Source: Paragonimus skrjabini miyazakii
Taxonomy: Eukaryota; Platyhelminthes; Trematoda; Plagiorchiida; Troglotrematidae
Reading direction: 5' to 3'
DNA: 64,000 nt
NCBI GenBank assembly: GCA_014338405.1
Contig: JTDE01000234.1
Span: 148,438-212,437, forward strand
Part shown: piece after piece, positions 35,231 through 46,867 of the stretch
How the letters are laid out: each line of letters opens with the position of its first letter
Position numbering within the stretch: the first letter of the stretch is position 1
Notes under the pieces: model-generated
Databases searched by the model: none
What the model was told of the DNA's origin: nothing
Seen by the model: the letters and a program-made list of their open reading frames with translations, nothing else
Made by a program: the position numbers and the translations under genes

Positions 35231-38200
35231 AAGCTTACAGATTTTGCGTGCGGACCTACTTGCTTGTTTGTCCATATTCACGTTAACAAACCGTAGTGCT
35301 AGGCGAAGTACAAAAAGCTCTGAATACTTCACTAACTAATTACGTTACTGAATTCTGAAATGCTTCGCGGTAGATGACGTGTTATTGACGGAACAAAACA
35401 GTCAGCTTTTTCTACCTATAGTCCGAGTTACCCTGATAGACACAGCCATGAAACTATAAATGTTTTAAACTGCGCTGAATAATAAGGCTGAAACTTTTAG
35501 AGATGTCCAGAGAGATAGTTCTGACTATTTTAACGAAAATAATACCTCCAGGTGAGAGCATGATTTGCCGATGAAAATGCCGGTGAATGGATGATGAGCT
35601 CCCTATACATAAGTTGAGTTAATTAGAGTTAATAGTACACTGTATTCAATTGGTTTGACAAAACCTTTGACTCAGATTGCAGTGGTGTTGGCGATAACCA
35701 CTTTTGTGTTTCGAGTGCCCGCTTGCGCTCTTTGGCCAAAAAACGAGGACCCAGGCAAGAGACTACACTGCCGACGGATCCACTAAGCAAGACTGATAGT
35801 CGAGAGCATTTGATTCCCCGGAGTACGATTCTCTTACAGATATTGCCCAGTCGACTACATAGCAAAAAATCCACGAGATTCGCGCCACGTTGCTAATATA
35901 TATGGCGGTAATCAATAGGAAACAAGCCACAACAACTGGAAAACAATTTATGCGGGATAACTTTAGAGTTCCTTTTGTAGTGGCTACAGAAAACCAAAAG
36001 TGGCACTGAAATATACACAACGTATTGGGTTTACTAACGAATTCTGTTTGCCTACAAGTGTGCTCAAAAGAATTTATTGTGTTACTAACAAATTAATCTT
36101 GGTTTTGTGTACGATATATGGAAAAAGTGTTGGGCTAAAAATATTAATGTTTGTCGAGGGGCATTATTTAACAAGCCAACATTTTCATTGCATGTTAACT
36201 GGCTGAGCCTGCATTTTCCGACAGATAAAGTCAAAGACTGTCTCAAATAATAACCCTTCCGATAAGATCAATAGGCTCCCAGAAAGCGTCGCATATATCT
36301 TGTGGCTTGTGTCTGCTTCACTTTAGTAGGTTTAGCATATATAAGAACTTCATTATTGCGTACCAGCTACAGTATTATCGGTCTGTTTGTTTTGAAACGT
36401 CATTATCTTTTAGTTAGATCCTCCGGTTGCGCACATTCTATTTAAAGGAACAGAAATTAGTGTTAGATATGTAACTAACTGTTAAATCTTGATGTGTGAA
36501 CGGTAACAGTTATAACCCAGTAACTGTGTTACCACTCGATGAGCAGCAAAATTGAAACAGAATGATGCTAATAATGTAAAAATGTTAGTATTCCTATGGT
36601 GTCACCAACACGTCAAACACAAAATTGGAAACTGTTTCACAACGGGGTGATTACTTAGTGCAAAAGCTGAATCCTCAGTTGATAAATATGGTTGGATCAA
36701 CCAAAACAGATATGAGGGCTTCAAGCTCTTCAGATAGAGAGTATGTTGGTGTGTACCACTGCTTATATGGTATACTTAATCTGATTGTTTCAAATCAATG
36801 TCCCATGTGAAAGTAATATTAATGAATTGGGTGATGTACACGTTACCGTACCCACGTTTGATATCCCAATGATCATGAAATATATGTCGTGATTCTCTTA
36901 GGATTACCGCTATTAACTTCCACGTTCATTATAGACTGACAGTCTACTAAATCTTTTAGAATAAATCATGATCACATCAATTATCATTGGTGTACAAAAC
37001 AATTAGCCGTTACATGGTCATCACTCGATGTTATTGTTTCTAGTTCCCGCATTTTACATATACACGTGCACGAGTGCTTTCTCGATGATTATTCATATAT
37101 CAGAAACATGCAGATTGTTTGTAAAGCATATTTCAAATATAAACTTTGTCTATCGTGTAAGAATTAGCAAGTTCGAAACGAAATGAACATAACGCATTTA
37201 TCTTTTAGACGGAAAAAATTCAACTGACGATTTGGATTTACATGCGTTCCCTCGTTAACTTACTTATTACACTGATTACGCGACTCTAACGGATAGAGGT
37301 TGCCTGAAAACTTCTTGGTAAGCATAATCAATTCGCCGGAATAAAAAATCGGATACATATTGTATTATACATTTTGAATCAATGTATGCATACAGCGTGC
37401 ATAGTTCTGGGAGACTAGTGACAGCCGAACAGCTGTGAACAGCCAACTCAAACCATCTTTGTTGGGCAGCTTTATCAGGATTAAGCTGCTAAATCTAAAA
37501 TAACAATTCAGACATTCATCATTTCTTTGTGTTTAGCATTAACGTTTCAAGACAATAGTTGTCTGTTACGCATGGAATATTCTAAACCGAACACATTTCT
37601 GAGCTGTTTTTCTAAGTTTAATACTTTGCAAGCATTTTACTGCTATTTGAACAAGATGTGAAGTAATTGAAAGTGGATAAAAATGTACCATTTCTAACGG
37701 AAAGTGGGCTATTTCTAAATTGAGATAACCTGTTGGAAGTTTGTGCTCGTTAGTGCAAGTAATTTTGTTGATTATAACCACACATATTTGATAGAATTCC
37801 TACTAAACTGCACCATTGTTATGACAAATGTTTTACGTTATTTTCTCTCAGATGTGCCCATCATTTAATCACGCGTAACCTTTGCCCTAAGTCTTCAGCG
37901 TTAACTGTTAACCGCAGAGCGAATCTTTCAAGGATTACTGCCGATCATATCGATTGTGTTTCGTATTCCCAAATTCTACCTAATCTGTTTATGTTGACTA
38001 AAACGCAACTTTTTCGCAGTTGTCAAAGATTTTTGTGTGTTTTGTATACATAGTAAAAGACATAGCAGCAAATGAAAATGAGTAATGTGCTTTACGAACT
38101 TTTCGGTGTATTTTTTATTTACAAAAATCTATTCCCATACTATTGAAAGATCCGTGTGAATAGTATAGGAGGGTATTTTTTAAGAGGTATGCAAATTAAA

Positions 38201-39157
38201 ATAATTGTGGTCATTTCCTGTTCATGAGCTTCGTTGAATATTGTAAACAAATATGTGAACATTGTGACTACATATTAATTATGATCGACTGGAAAAAACA
38301 TTATTCCCTGGAGTATCTCGCAGAATATTGAATGTTTAATATACGGTTAATTGGTTAAAAGTTACATGAATGATCAAATTTTGCCTACATCTCCACTGCG
38401 AATCCATTGTATGCCTGAGACAACACATGCGTCCTTTCACCAAAACGAAGTGGTGAAAACAAACGTCGAACCATTGATGCAAACATAAACAGAGAAGTTA
38501 CAAATGATCGTCATTTGTGCTTCTTTCGGCTAACAGGTCATTTATACAGGGTGTGACAAAATACACGTTGAAATATATGCGGAATTCACTGTGACACCAT
38601 TACAGCACTAGAATCCGTAGAAATGGTTGGGACCAAAATATACGTTGAATGTAAGGTGCGTTACACGCTAGAAGTCAAACGCTTACTGGAATCTAGAGTA
38701 CTTTTGGTTAAAATGTTCACGGAATTTGCAGGGAACGAAGTTCTTTTGTGGATGCAAACTAAAGTTTTGCAGTAAGTTTATAATCCATTAGAAAGCCTTC
38801 TGTCTAAGACTGACTGAGTACAGCTCTATAAACAAGCTACAATTCTTTTGAGACATCTAAGCAATGCGTGGTGGTAAGCGCACGGGTGACAGTTATGATT
38901 GATTTTAGACGATTATATGAAGTTAGTTATGTTATGCAAATGCGAAATCGTACCTTTGTGCGGTACTGCACAGACTGAGAAAATTATACTCACACGTCTG
39001 TGATTAAACTCCCGTATGTTAAATTTACCATGGATATTAACATGAAGCTCTGATTCTCAGACTCAATCTATGTGGTCTCGTTGTGCAGTCATTTAACTTG
39101 TACTGAACTGATTTCGACAAACGGACGGGCTTACAGAATACATTATAATTCATTTTA
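35231..39157. other. Non-coding stretch, nothing recognised
   Basis: Overlapping minus-strand frames at 35629-36020 have no domain signature. The rest is AT-rich with many stops. Confidence 0.3.
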
Positions 39158-39385
39158 TTGATGAGTAATTGAGGATTTTTAGTTTCACTATATAGCTTGA
39201 AAATCACCCACAATTGATCGCAACTGTCGCGTCCCCATAAACTGTCCAGTAGGCCCCTTTCGAAAGGAACCAGTCGACTAGAGTTTCACCCTCATTACAG
39301 CTCGTCAGCAGTGTATATCCTCGCCACTGCTGGGACTAGAACCAGGGCTACGCTGTTCATGAGGCAACCGTGTTTACCACGGCAT
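39158..39385 (-). repeat. tRNA-headed repeat, copy 4, truncated inside the tRNA-like head
   Basis: On the plus strand it begins TGATGAGTAATTGAGG, passes CACCCACAATTGATCGCAAC and CCCCTTTCGAAAGGAAC, and ends in the tRNA-like part at GTGTTTACCACGGCAT. Other copies continue there with the A-box complement (CACTGCGCCATTGACC). The break coincides with the first readable PLE sequence of copy B. Confidence 0.82.
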
Positions 39386-39492
39386 CTGCAAATTTATCGT
39401 AAGCAGCAGTGCTCCGTTTCCTATCCCAGTGACCGAACTGAAATCATTATTACTTTTATGCACACATAGCGTAAGGTTCAGTTTTCAAACAA

Positions 39493-40074
39493 GTGGACGG
39501 GGTTGCAATGGGCAGTCCGTTAGGTCCACTTCTAGCGGATTGTTTCATGGCCAAAGTAGAATCCACACTATGCGAAAGCCTGTCAAAACCAGTGTTGTAC
39601 AGACGCTACGTAGATGATATTCTAGCCATCTTTGAGAACTCGAGTGAATCAGATACGTTATTCTCGAAGTTGAACCAGGCTCACCCAAACTTGAAACTGA
39701 CGAGGGAGAACGAAGCGAATGGCTGTTTTCCGTACCTGTACATCCTAGTCACTCGAAGACCAGATGGCACGGTAGGGAGAACAGTCTACAGGAAACCTAC
39801 CTGGACTGGACAGTACATGCACTTCGAAAGCTTCTGTCCGGTGCAGCATAAGAGAAGTCTAGTCAGGACGCTTTTCCATAGAGCACGAAGGATTTGCACT
39901 GAAGGCAATCTACAGCTAGAGTTAGGCATACTGACAGACACTCTGCAGGTCAACGGGTACCCCCTGCGATTTATTGAAAAGTACAGCAAAGCCGTCGTTC
40001 CAGCTGTAGAAATGACGACAGTACCGAAAAGGACAGTGTACTTAGAACTTCCGTTTCTAGGGGACAGCTGGTAA
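39493..40074 (+). CDS. Penelope-like reverse transcriptase, C-terminal half
   Basis: The RT palm signature DGVAMGSPLGPLLADCF opens the frame, and the catalytic YVDD is at residues 39-42 (39607-39618) in the context LYRRYVDDILAIF. TVYRKPTWTGQYMHFESF, the PLE block after the palm, follows, then QHKRSLVRTLFHRARRIC and NGYPLRFI, all in normal order. The first codon is GTG and simply continues an upstream frame (VFKQ), so it is not a true start. The frame breaks just before the endonuclease linker, probably by a one-base change. The intact catalytic residues suggest a fairly recent copy. Confidence 0.9.
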   Translation: MDGVAMGSPLGPLLADCFMAKVESTLCESLSKPVLYRRYVDDILAIFENSSESDTLFSKLNQAHPNLKLTRENEANGCFPYLYILVTRRPDGTVGRTVYRKPTWTGQYMHFESFCPVQHKRSLVRTLFHRARRICTEGNLQLELGILTDTLQVNGYPLRFIEKYSKAVVPAVEMTTVPKRTVYLELPFLGDSW

Positions 40075-40538
40075 ACAATGACGAAGAAGCGTCTAACAGG
40101 ACTTATAACGCTGCAAACTCGTATGTAATACAACGAACGAGAACTCCACCAGTCGCCCCAGTTACGAACAAACAGTGTACGTCTGTCACATCTCACTGTT
40201 TATATAAATACTCGTGTAGCTGCAGTATGAGCTACATAGGGAGGACAAACCGACAGCTAGCTGTTCGTGTCAAAGAGCATGTACCCAAATGGCTGGAGAC
40301 GCAGTTGGAGACGCCAGGAGCCTGTATAGATGCCGATGGACGGCACCCCGCATCTTCCGTTGCAAGGCACATAATACAGACAGGACACATAGTCAAAGTT
40401 TCTGACGCGTTCTCGGTGATCTTTCGAAACAACCGGAAACGCATACTCCAGTTTGCTGAGGCTTTGGCCATTAAACGTCATAATCCCCCCCTGTGTGTTC
40501 AAAAACACTTTGTGTTGACACTGCGGCTACCCTGGTAG
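40068..40538 (+). CDS. GIY-YIG endonuclease domain of PLE copy B
   Basis: This domain nicks target DNA for PLE insertion. After a linker the frame shows CLYKYSCSCSMSYIGRTNRQ, the PLE form of the GIY-YIG core with its Cys-rich lead and catalytic Arg, then VKEHVPKW. Further on come SVARHIIQTGHIV, RILQFAEALAI (with the conserved Glu in AEA) and HNPPLCVQK (conserved Asn), ending LRLPW and a stop. All expected blocks are present, so the domain is complete. The ATG at 40227 lies inside the GIY-YIG motif and cannot be the start; the frame is open from about 40068. Confidence 0.9.
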   Translation: MVNNDEEASNRTYNAANSYVIQRTRTPPVAPVTNKQCTSVTSHCLYKYSCSCSMSYIGRTNRQLAVRVKEHVPKWLETQLETPGACIDADGRHPASSVARHIIQTGHIVKVSDAFSVIFRNNRKRILQFAEALAIKRHNPPLCVQKHFVLTLRLPW

Positions 40539-40843
40539 TCAGCATTCCCACAATTTTGATTTTTCATTTTTGGTGTCTGTTCGACTAATCCCTTAAGCCA
40601 TGACTTCCGCTCTGTGGAATTTTGACTCGTTTAAAATTAGTTACATGTCCATGTGTGACCAGAATGTACGAAATGTTACTCCGGAGAACATCACATGAAT
40701 TGCTTCTTCTCATTGTTTTATTCAAGTTCTTCAAGGGAACAAACTGTTTCAAGTTTTCACCTAAGTGACAGTCGATTCAGTCCACCGTTACGAAACGTAA
40801 ACAACTTGACAATTTGAAACAAACTTAGCCGTCAGGAAAATGT
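40539..40843. other. Sequence after PLE copy B, nothing recognised
   Basis: It may hold the 3' end of the element, but no hammerhead-like motif or matching repeat was seen. Confidence 0.3.
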
Positions 40844-41047
40844 ATGCTTGAAATTGCACGGTATTTGTTTGAGCAAGTTTCTTCGCATTGTTGCGACTGC
40901 TTACGACAACGGTTGGATGTAATCATCAGTGAAGAAGCAGCAGTAGAGTGTTTTTTAACACGACTTGCGCGACAGCAGCTTATCAACAAAACTATCGCAC
41001 AACATATGCTGTGGTTTCTACGAGTTGAACCTACAGAAGAGTCCTAG
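40844..41047 (+). CDS. Unrecognised 67-codon ORF
   Basis: An ATG-to-TAG frame with balanced codon use encodes a mostly helical peptide, including ARYLFEQVSSHCCDCLRQRL and LARQQLINKTIAQHMLWFL. The packing of amphipathic helices is vaguely like a death-fold domain, but I find no diagnostic residues. Another ATG four bases upstream opens a two-codon frame. It could be a small exon or a chance frame. Confidence 0.22.
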   Translation: MLEIARYLFEQVSSHCCDCLRQRLDVIISEEAAVECFLTRLARQQLINKTIAQHMLWFLRVEPTEES

Positions 41048-44000
41048 TTATGCGGCAATCAGTTAGAACTAAAAGGACAGAGACAGCGTTCCCTCTTAAA
41101 TTCATCGGGCAGTCCGAACGCCTACAGATGTGACTTCATTGGTGCTTAATATGAGGTCAGTGAGGTGGCAGTCAACACAATTCAACTCCCGACTGTGGCA
41201 AGGATGTTCTTGACTGATGAGATTTTACAATAGCTGAAGTCTTGGGTGGTATTTCCTTTCTAAAGAAGCCGGTTGAAAGATGTGTGGGAGTACGATGGCT
41301 GCGATCAGTTGTGAATGATTCTGGGTTCATAGTAATTGTGTTTACCAAGTGTAAACTTCCGACTAAATCAAGAGGATCACGGTCAACTAGAATGACGGAG
41401 ATTACTATCACTCGAATTCGAATGCACGCTATCAGTTCACAAAGCCCTTCCTTTATAATCTGGTTTACGCCCACCAGCAGGCAAATATAACTGAGGGTGG
41501 CCATCACAAATGACTAGTAAATGATCCTGATATTGGTAACCGAAGGCCAAAACCTTCTAAGACAGTTCATAGGAAAATTGCATTGTACCCAAAGCTATAT
41601 TTGTTTAACGATAATTAGCGTTTATGTATAGAACAGTCGGCTAACGTTTATACACGTTTACGGAAGATGTGGGTGTAGAGTTTTCAACAAAAAGAAATAT
41701 GCCCTAACCGCTAAGTCCTACTAACTTTATTGGTTGGGCTGGGGTCTAATAAAATTTTGCACAGCTGTCTTTTCAATCGAGTGCACTGATTATCATTATG
41801 AACTTGCTGGAAAACCCTCAACTTGTCCTACGTGTTACTGATAAACTAAGGAAAGATCACCGTTGTCGTTTTGTTTCATTCTCTTCTGTTGTATTCTAGC
41901 TTACGTCGTAGACAAGGGTCACTGTTTTATCGTTCACTTGTATTAAACGTCTACTGTACATAAGTTACTGTTCAAAATGTTTGATTTGAAGCTGTCATTG
42001 ATGCCAAAAGCACTTGACGAACATTTGTTGACTGCTAATAATCCAATCAAGATCACTATGGTTTGTCATCCTATAAACACGGTTCTCGAATGCTGATGAC
42101 GAAATAAATGATTAGATGCAGCCTAATTTTAGGATATATTTTTAAAGATTTACGGTGTTTGGCATGATTGATTTATCGACAACTTATTATAAAACTTTAT
42201 CATATGCTATATAGTAAGTTAGGAAATTCTTTGGTCACTAACACATCGCTGACGAACGAATAACACCTGTTCAGTATGTCGGATAAAGTAAATTTGTGTG
42301 GGTTTTGCGTGTGTTAAATTTTTATTGTGGTTGCCTGATGAAATCGCGCTTTGTAAATGTCCTATCGATTATACAGCCATGGTTGCTTTTCAGTTGTTGA
42401 AAACAAAATCGACTACGGCTATCAAACCCCTTGGTATCGATTTTGATAGTGTGGCTGGTTAGTTATGGACGGTCAGGTGATTATCGTTGAGCCTCGTCAA
42501 CTTTTCTCCACTTGTTCCGAAAATCTTACAAAAATGCGGACTTTGTACCACTTTCTGTGGAACGTATCTACTAAACTATGGTAGGATGAGTGAGTTTAAT
42601 GGGACAGGATGTCCTGAATCTTACGGCATAAATCCTGAAAACAAGCTGCAGTTTTATAGTTTTTGGCTCGCTAACTTTCTGTTCCATTTTAAACTCAGAA
42701 TTAATTTAAATTTTCGTACCACCATGCATGTTGAACAAAGAGAATAAAGTAAACGAAAGTTCAAGTCAATGTACAATGTGTAAAAAGCAATAGCTCTCAT
42801 CGTACAGGTTCAAGTGACTTCAGTGTTTGTATACGCTTTAATTTTGTATCATCTACTCCGCTGGTTTAAAAAGTCAGCGATTGGGTCATTGAACTGTTCC
42901 CAGGCCCTTAAGGAATTTTAGTCAGCTGGTGAATAGGTGAAACGACAAACTTACATCTCGCTACAAAGGTCAGTTTGCTGATCAGTTGAACAAAGTGTCC
43001 ACTGTTACAAAGAAGTAGGAGTAGGCACCCTACACTGGTTAAACAACACAATTTAACTTTGTGAGGTTCGATAATGAAACTGGTTCACACGTTCATTCTT
43101 GTTCACTCACAAGTCCATTGCTCTGAGTAATTTCTTCTTTGCTCAGTACATTAGATATCCACAAGTTATCTCTTGTAATGTGAACTACTGACGCATACTC
43201 CAGTCAAGTCAACGAGGTTTTATGCTACGACAAACAAAACGTCCGTCTGCATCATGGGTGTGTTATATCTGCATGAAGATATTTAGAGAGCGACGTGTAA
43301 GTCATTGTATACACTAAACGCTCACATTTTATGTTGTAGACACACTGTACAAATTTTGCATGTAGGAGTAAATTTTAAACGCCAACGCTGTTCTTGGAAA
43401 ATGTACAGAAGTTTTGGTGATTGGAGCTTGCTTGGAATATGATGGGTTTTATATTTCAAAAGATCCAGCGAAAGCTGCGCGATCCAAAAACACTGCCTTT
43501 AACTCTTCACAGTCACCTCAGTACCTACGTCAACGTTGAAAATGACTATTTCGAATCTCCTACCATCTTCTAGAACGCGGTCTGCCTTGACTCAAAAAAA
43601 GGGTTTGTTGAAATTAAGTGATTTTTGCTAGCGGACATTATTGAAAACTATAGTTTTCAACCATGCACATTTGGCGGTAGAACCCGCAACTCAAGCAAAA
43701 ATACTCAAACATATTACTTCCTGTAAGATTCAAGTGCTTACTGGCCAAAGTTCGTTATAAGCACATGCCAGTTCTCACTGTTTATGTCACTTATCAGGGG
43801 TGCTTACCTGATGAAACTAGACTGAGTATCTATTTAGCGTTTTATTAGCAAAAGCGTATTGCTTACGATGTAATACTTTATGAACAAACAACGTCTAGTC
43901 AAGACGTTGGGAAGAGTAAGTTTCCGCACATTTTCTTCAAGAAATGTTTACCATATAACAAAGATTGGCTAAACACCGACCATCTGCATTCAATGAACAT

Positions 44001-44966
44001 ACATGATTTGATCCTTCATGCTTCCTAAGGGCATGAAAATTCCCTATACTTGTTGTATCCACATACTCACATGCGATTATCAAAATTCCTTCCTAATGAG
44101 AAAAATGGATGTAAAGTTCTGATCATGGGGAACTATATGATCAGAACGCATCTACCCTGGGCAATGTTAACGAGTAAGCTCTCTTGGTGTGTACTTACTG
44201 TCCAGAATGAGCTGCAAGTACAATAGTGGAATTATTGTCAGTAAAGTACATTGGACAAAAAAATGATGACCGTTTATCGTTGCTGGTTTCTCAAATTTAA
44301 TGAGATCTACGAACCCCAAGGTTTTCCTTACATTCACAGAGAAATAGTTATGCATGAACAACAGAAAATCAAGCTTTTAATAGAAAAAGGACATTATTTC
44401 TGGTAAATAAACTCTGATGATTTTGAAGTATGAGATGAAATCAAAAAGTGCAGATAAAACTAAAAGAATCGAATTAAACCACTGGTACAGTACGCTTTGG
44501 GTTCGTAGTGAACTTTAAAAACCACCCACGTCGTTGGAAGAGGTGCTTCCTGGTGCGACTGTGTATTGCGATTAAAAAAGGAATCAGGGTTGGGGAAGTT
44601 AACTGGATTAAAACGGAGACAACAGTTATTAGTTATTCAGTGAGCAAGAAGTAGGACCAGTCGATATTTGTGTATCGTGGAGAAAATGTATGGAACTGTC
44701 CAGCAAACGGATGACAAGGTTTAAATCACCAAAATGGTCTTTAGGCTTTGCACACTGACTATGAATTTCAAAACAAGGTATGATCAAAAACTTCACGATT
44801 ATTGCTGGACAAAATAAAATTAAGCAGACGCGCACTGCGTTCATCATTTTCACAAACATAGAAAGCAAAAGTTGCAAAGAAGAGCAAACGCAACGATCTG
44901 TTGCGGTTAGAATCATAGACGTTCCATCTGATAATTTGAATTTAGTTTTTCGTTGTTGTGCATATC
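41048..44966. other. Downstream region of the FHL-like gene, nothing else recognised
   Basis: The part nearest 44966 should hold the 3' untranslated region of the LIM gene on the minus strand; I could not place its poly(A) signal with confidence. The remainder has short frames only. Confidence 0.35.
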
Positions 44967-45112
44967 TCACTTCCCACAATCCGGACAAAATATTCCATCT
45001 TCGTTGATAAGAAACCCTTTGCCAACCAGCGCATTTTCGCATTTTGAACAGTTGAAACAGTCCGAATGCCAATGTTTATCCTCAAACGTTATGAATTTGC
45101 AACCGCCAAATC
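44967..45112 (-). CDS. Last coding exon of a four-and-a-half-LIM (FHL-like) protein
   Basis: FHL proteins are LIM-only adaptors of muscle and nucleus that bind partners through zinc fingers. This exon follows an acceptor CAAATTCAATTTTAG and ends in TGA at 44967-44969. It encodes GFGGCKFITFEDKHWHSDC, then FNCSKCENALVGKGF and IFCPDCGK-stop, the second part of the final LIM domain. Zinc ligands are complete (WH, C, C-x2-C, C-x2-C), and the phrase WHxDCFxC..C...LVGxGF is typical of the fourth full LIM of FHL proteins. The first codon is completed by the last base of the exon ending at 46681 (phase 1). The protein ends directly after CGK. Confidence 0.9.
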
Positions 45113-46680
45113 CTAAAATTGAATTTGTTCTTAGGCTGTTAATGTGACGGCCGCGTGAGATTTCAAGTAGTTTGAGAAAACAACACAGGCAGTCTTGCAT
45201 GAGGTTTATTTTAATAAATGAAAAACAACCAAGGCTTCTGATCAGTCGTAGTCTCCTAATCCCTTCGCTTACCTCCTAACCGTTCACTTCTGCATTCTGC
45301 CAGGCCTTGTGGGGTAAAATAGAGTACTAATCAGCGTGTTTGCCGAACTACCATTCTCAGTCCTCACCAATACAAAGATTCTATTCACAAGGACAATTTT
45401 CCTACAGCAACCGCATCTTTGGAAAACTTGAACAATTTGTATAAAACCTACGGCGTTAAATAGCTACTTCCGAAACTGCCACAGAGACCATCTCTTTGGT
45501 AAACCGCTTCCTACGGCAACCGCCACTGCAAAACTTCGCCTAAAATTTGTTGCCGTTAGTCACATTTGCTGATGTGGTTGTCCATTTAATGAAAAGGAGA
45601 GTAGAGTTACTTTCGATCTTAAGGCAGCAATTCAAAGGTGTCTACGGTCAAGTCGTATTAGCCCGAACCAGTCGAGTGGAGTTAACACAGCAATATGTTT
45701 GTTTATGTAGGGTAGGAAAGCCAGTAGGGTTAGTAACCGGTTACTTCAAGTGAAAGACAGACGGCGAGCATTTTATTGTTAAGCGAAGTAGAACACTTGT
45801 GAACTTCACATATACATAGCCAAAGGTTTATTTTATAGGCACGCTAGTATACCCACAGTGACTTAACCGATCGAATATTTCAAAATACCTAACCTGTTCT
45901 GACTTAACCACTGATATCCATTTAAAATGAGACATGCGCCAAGAAAACGAAAACAATGAAGAATAGCTATGTTGGATGTAGAGACGCTTCATATCACAAA
46001 CAAGCAACACTGAAAATTACTATAAATACGTGTCGGCCATTTGTTGAAGATGATCAATTTCTACTGCAATTTGAACGCGTAACAAAAAGCTACCGTGAAG
46101 CAACAATTATGAAATTTAGATGCACAAAACCCATTCTCAAAAATAAGCTTACTTATTAAATACCAGAAATAGCAGCAGTTTATTCTCACAGCCTCAACAC
46201 ACTTAAAGCTGTTGCAACTTCAAAAGGGGCACTAAAACATTGGGGCCTATTCCTTTGATTAGCAGACATCATTGCTGTGAGAAAGAACAGGTTGGATGCA
46301 TTATCCTTGAGCTAAAATGTGCAATCAATTTGAAACCTGTCAAACAGTGATGGTAAAATATGATTAGGTTAAAACTTACATGTGCATACGTTGAAAAGGT
46401 AGCTTCGGTTAGCAGTATTTTTAGGAGAAAATTACGTATAATCTATTCGTCAGAAGTTCCCACAAAGTATGAGAGCAATTACTCTCCAGCACGACAGTTT
46501 AAATTTTAAGTCGCGATTTACGAAAATTCTCATATGTGTCCAGTGTGTGCAACATAGCTTTCGAATCCGCTCGTTAATATGGTTTCGGCGTTGTCCGTTA
46601 ACACAGTACACTCAAAAGCACGTATAAGTAAATTATAACTGGTTTGCTGTAATTTAAATAAAACAACTGATGTGACCCAC
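45113..46680 (-). other. Intron of the FHL-like gene
   Basis: It starts with the donor GTGGGT next to 46681 and ends with TTCAATTTTAG next to 45112, giving 1568 bases. The pattern CCTACAGCAACCGC / CCTACGGCAACCGC recurs near 45400 and 45508, and a similar CCTTCAGCAACCGCC occurs at 11960, hinting at a minor old repeat. Nothing else is recognised. Confidence 0.8.
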
Positions 46681-46867
46681 CGCTTATGGGTTTGGTACAT
46701 TTGTGGCACCGTTTAGCAAACAGTTGTGTGTAGCAGTCCGCACAGTAAGGTTGGTCATCTTTGGATGTGAACTTTTGTCCGGATAGCTCCGTGTTGCAAT
46801 TTACACAGAGAAAACAAGTTTTGTGCCACGGTTGACCTTTGTATGTGACTCCTCCTTTTTGAATTGG
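46681..46867 (-). CDS. Penultimate coding exon of the FHL-like protein (LIM3 to start of LIM4)
   Basis: The 187-base exon starts after the acceptor AAATTTGCACAG (phase 0) and ends phase 1 at AGCG/GTGGGT. It encodes PIQKGGVTYKGQPWHKTC, then FLCVNCNTELSGQKF, then YCADCYTQLFAKRCHKC and TKPIS. This is the body of a LIM domain followed by the first C-x2-C of the next, as in FHL proteins, where GGVTYKxQPWHxxCFxC is characteristic. Joining to the exon at 45112 gives KPIS-G-FGGCKF with no frame loss, restoring a complete LIM4. The CxxC that begins LIM3 must be on an upstream exon, which I could not find between 46868 and 64000. Confidence 0.92.

Larger units (their letters stand above)
39386..40538 (+). 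mobile_element. Penelope-like retroelement, copy B, RT plus complete GIY-YIG endonuclease
   Basis: This is the best-preserved PLE here. ELKSLLLLCTHSVRFSFQ is readable in one frame up to about 39488, then a frame change leads into FKQVDGVAMGSPLGP. The RT frame ends at a stop at 40072-40074. A single frame change at about 40050-40072 leads into a frame that is open through the linker and the whole endonuclease to the TAG at 40536-40538. The N-terminal half of the RT is missing. It directly abuts the truncated tRNA-headed repeat at 39158-39385. Confidence 0.92.

Noticed and set aside
35629..36020. Two overlapping minus-strand frames of 81 and 85 codons
   Set aside because: Neither has a motif; the overlap in different frames points to chance.
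39786..40508. Minus-strand frames inside PLE copy B
   Set aside because: They are antisense shadows of the RT and endonuclease coding sequence.
44629..45072. 147-codon minus-strand frame overlapping the LIM exon
   Set aside because: It reads the LIM exon in a wrong frame and is a shadow of it.
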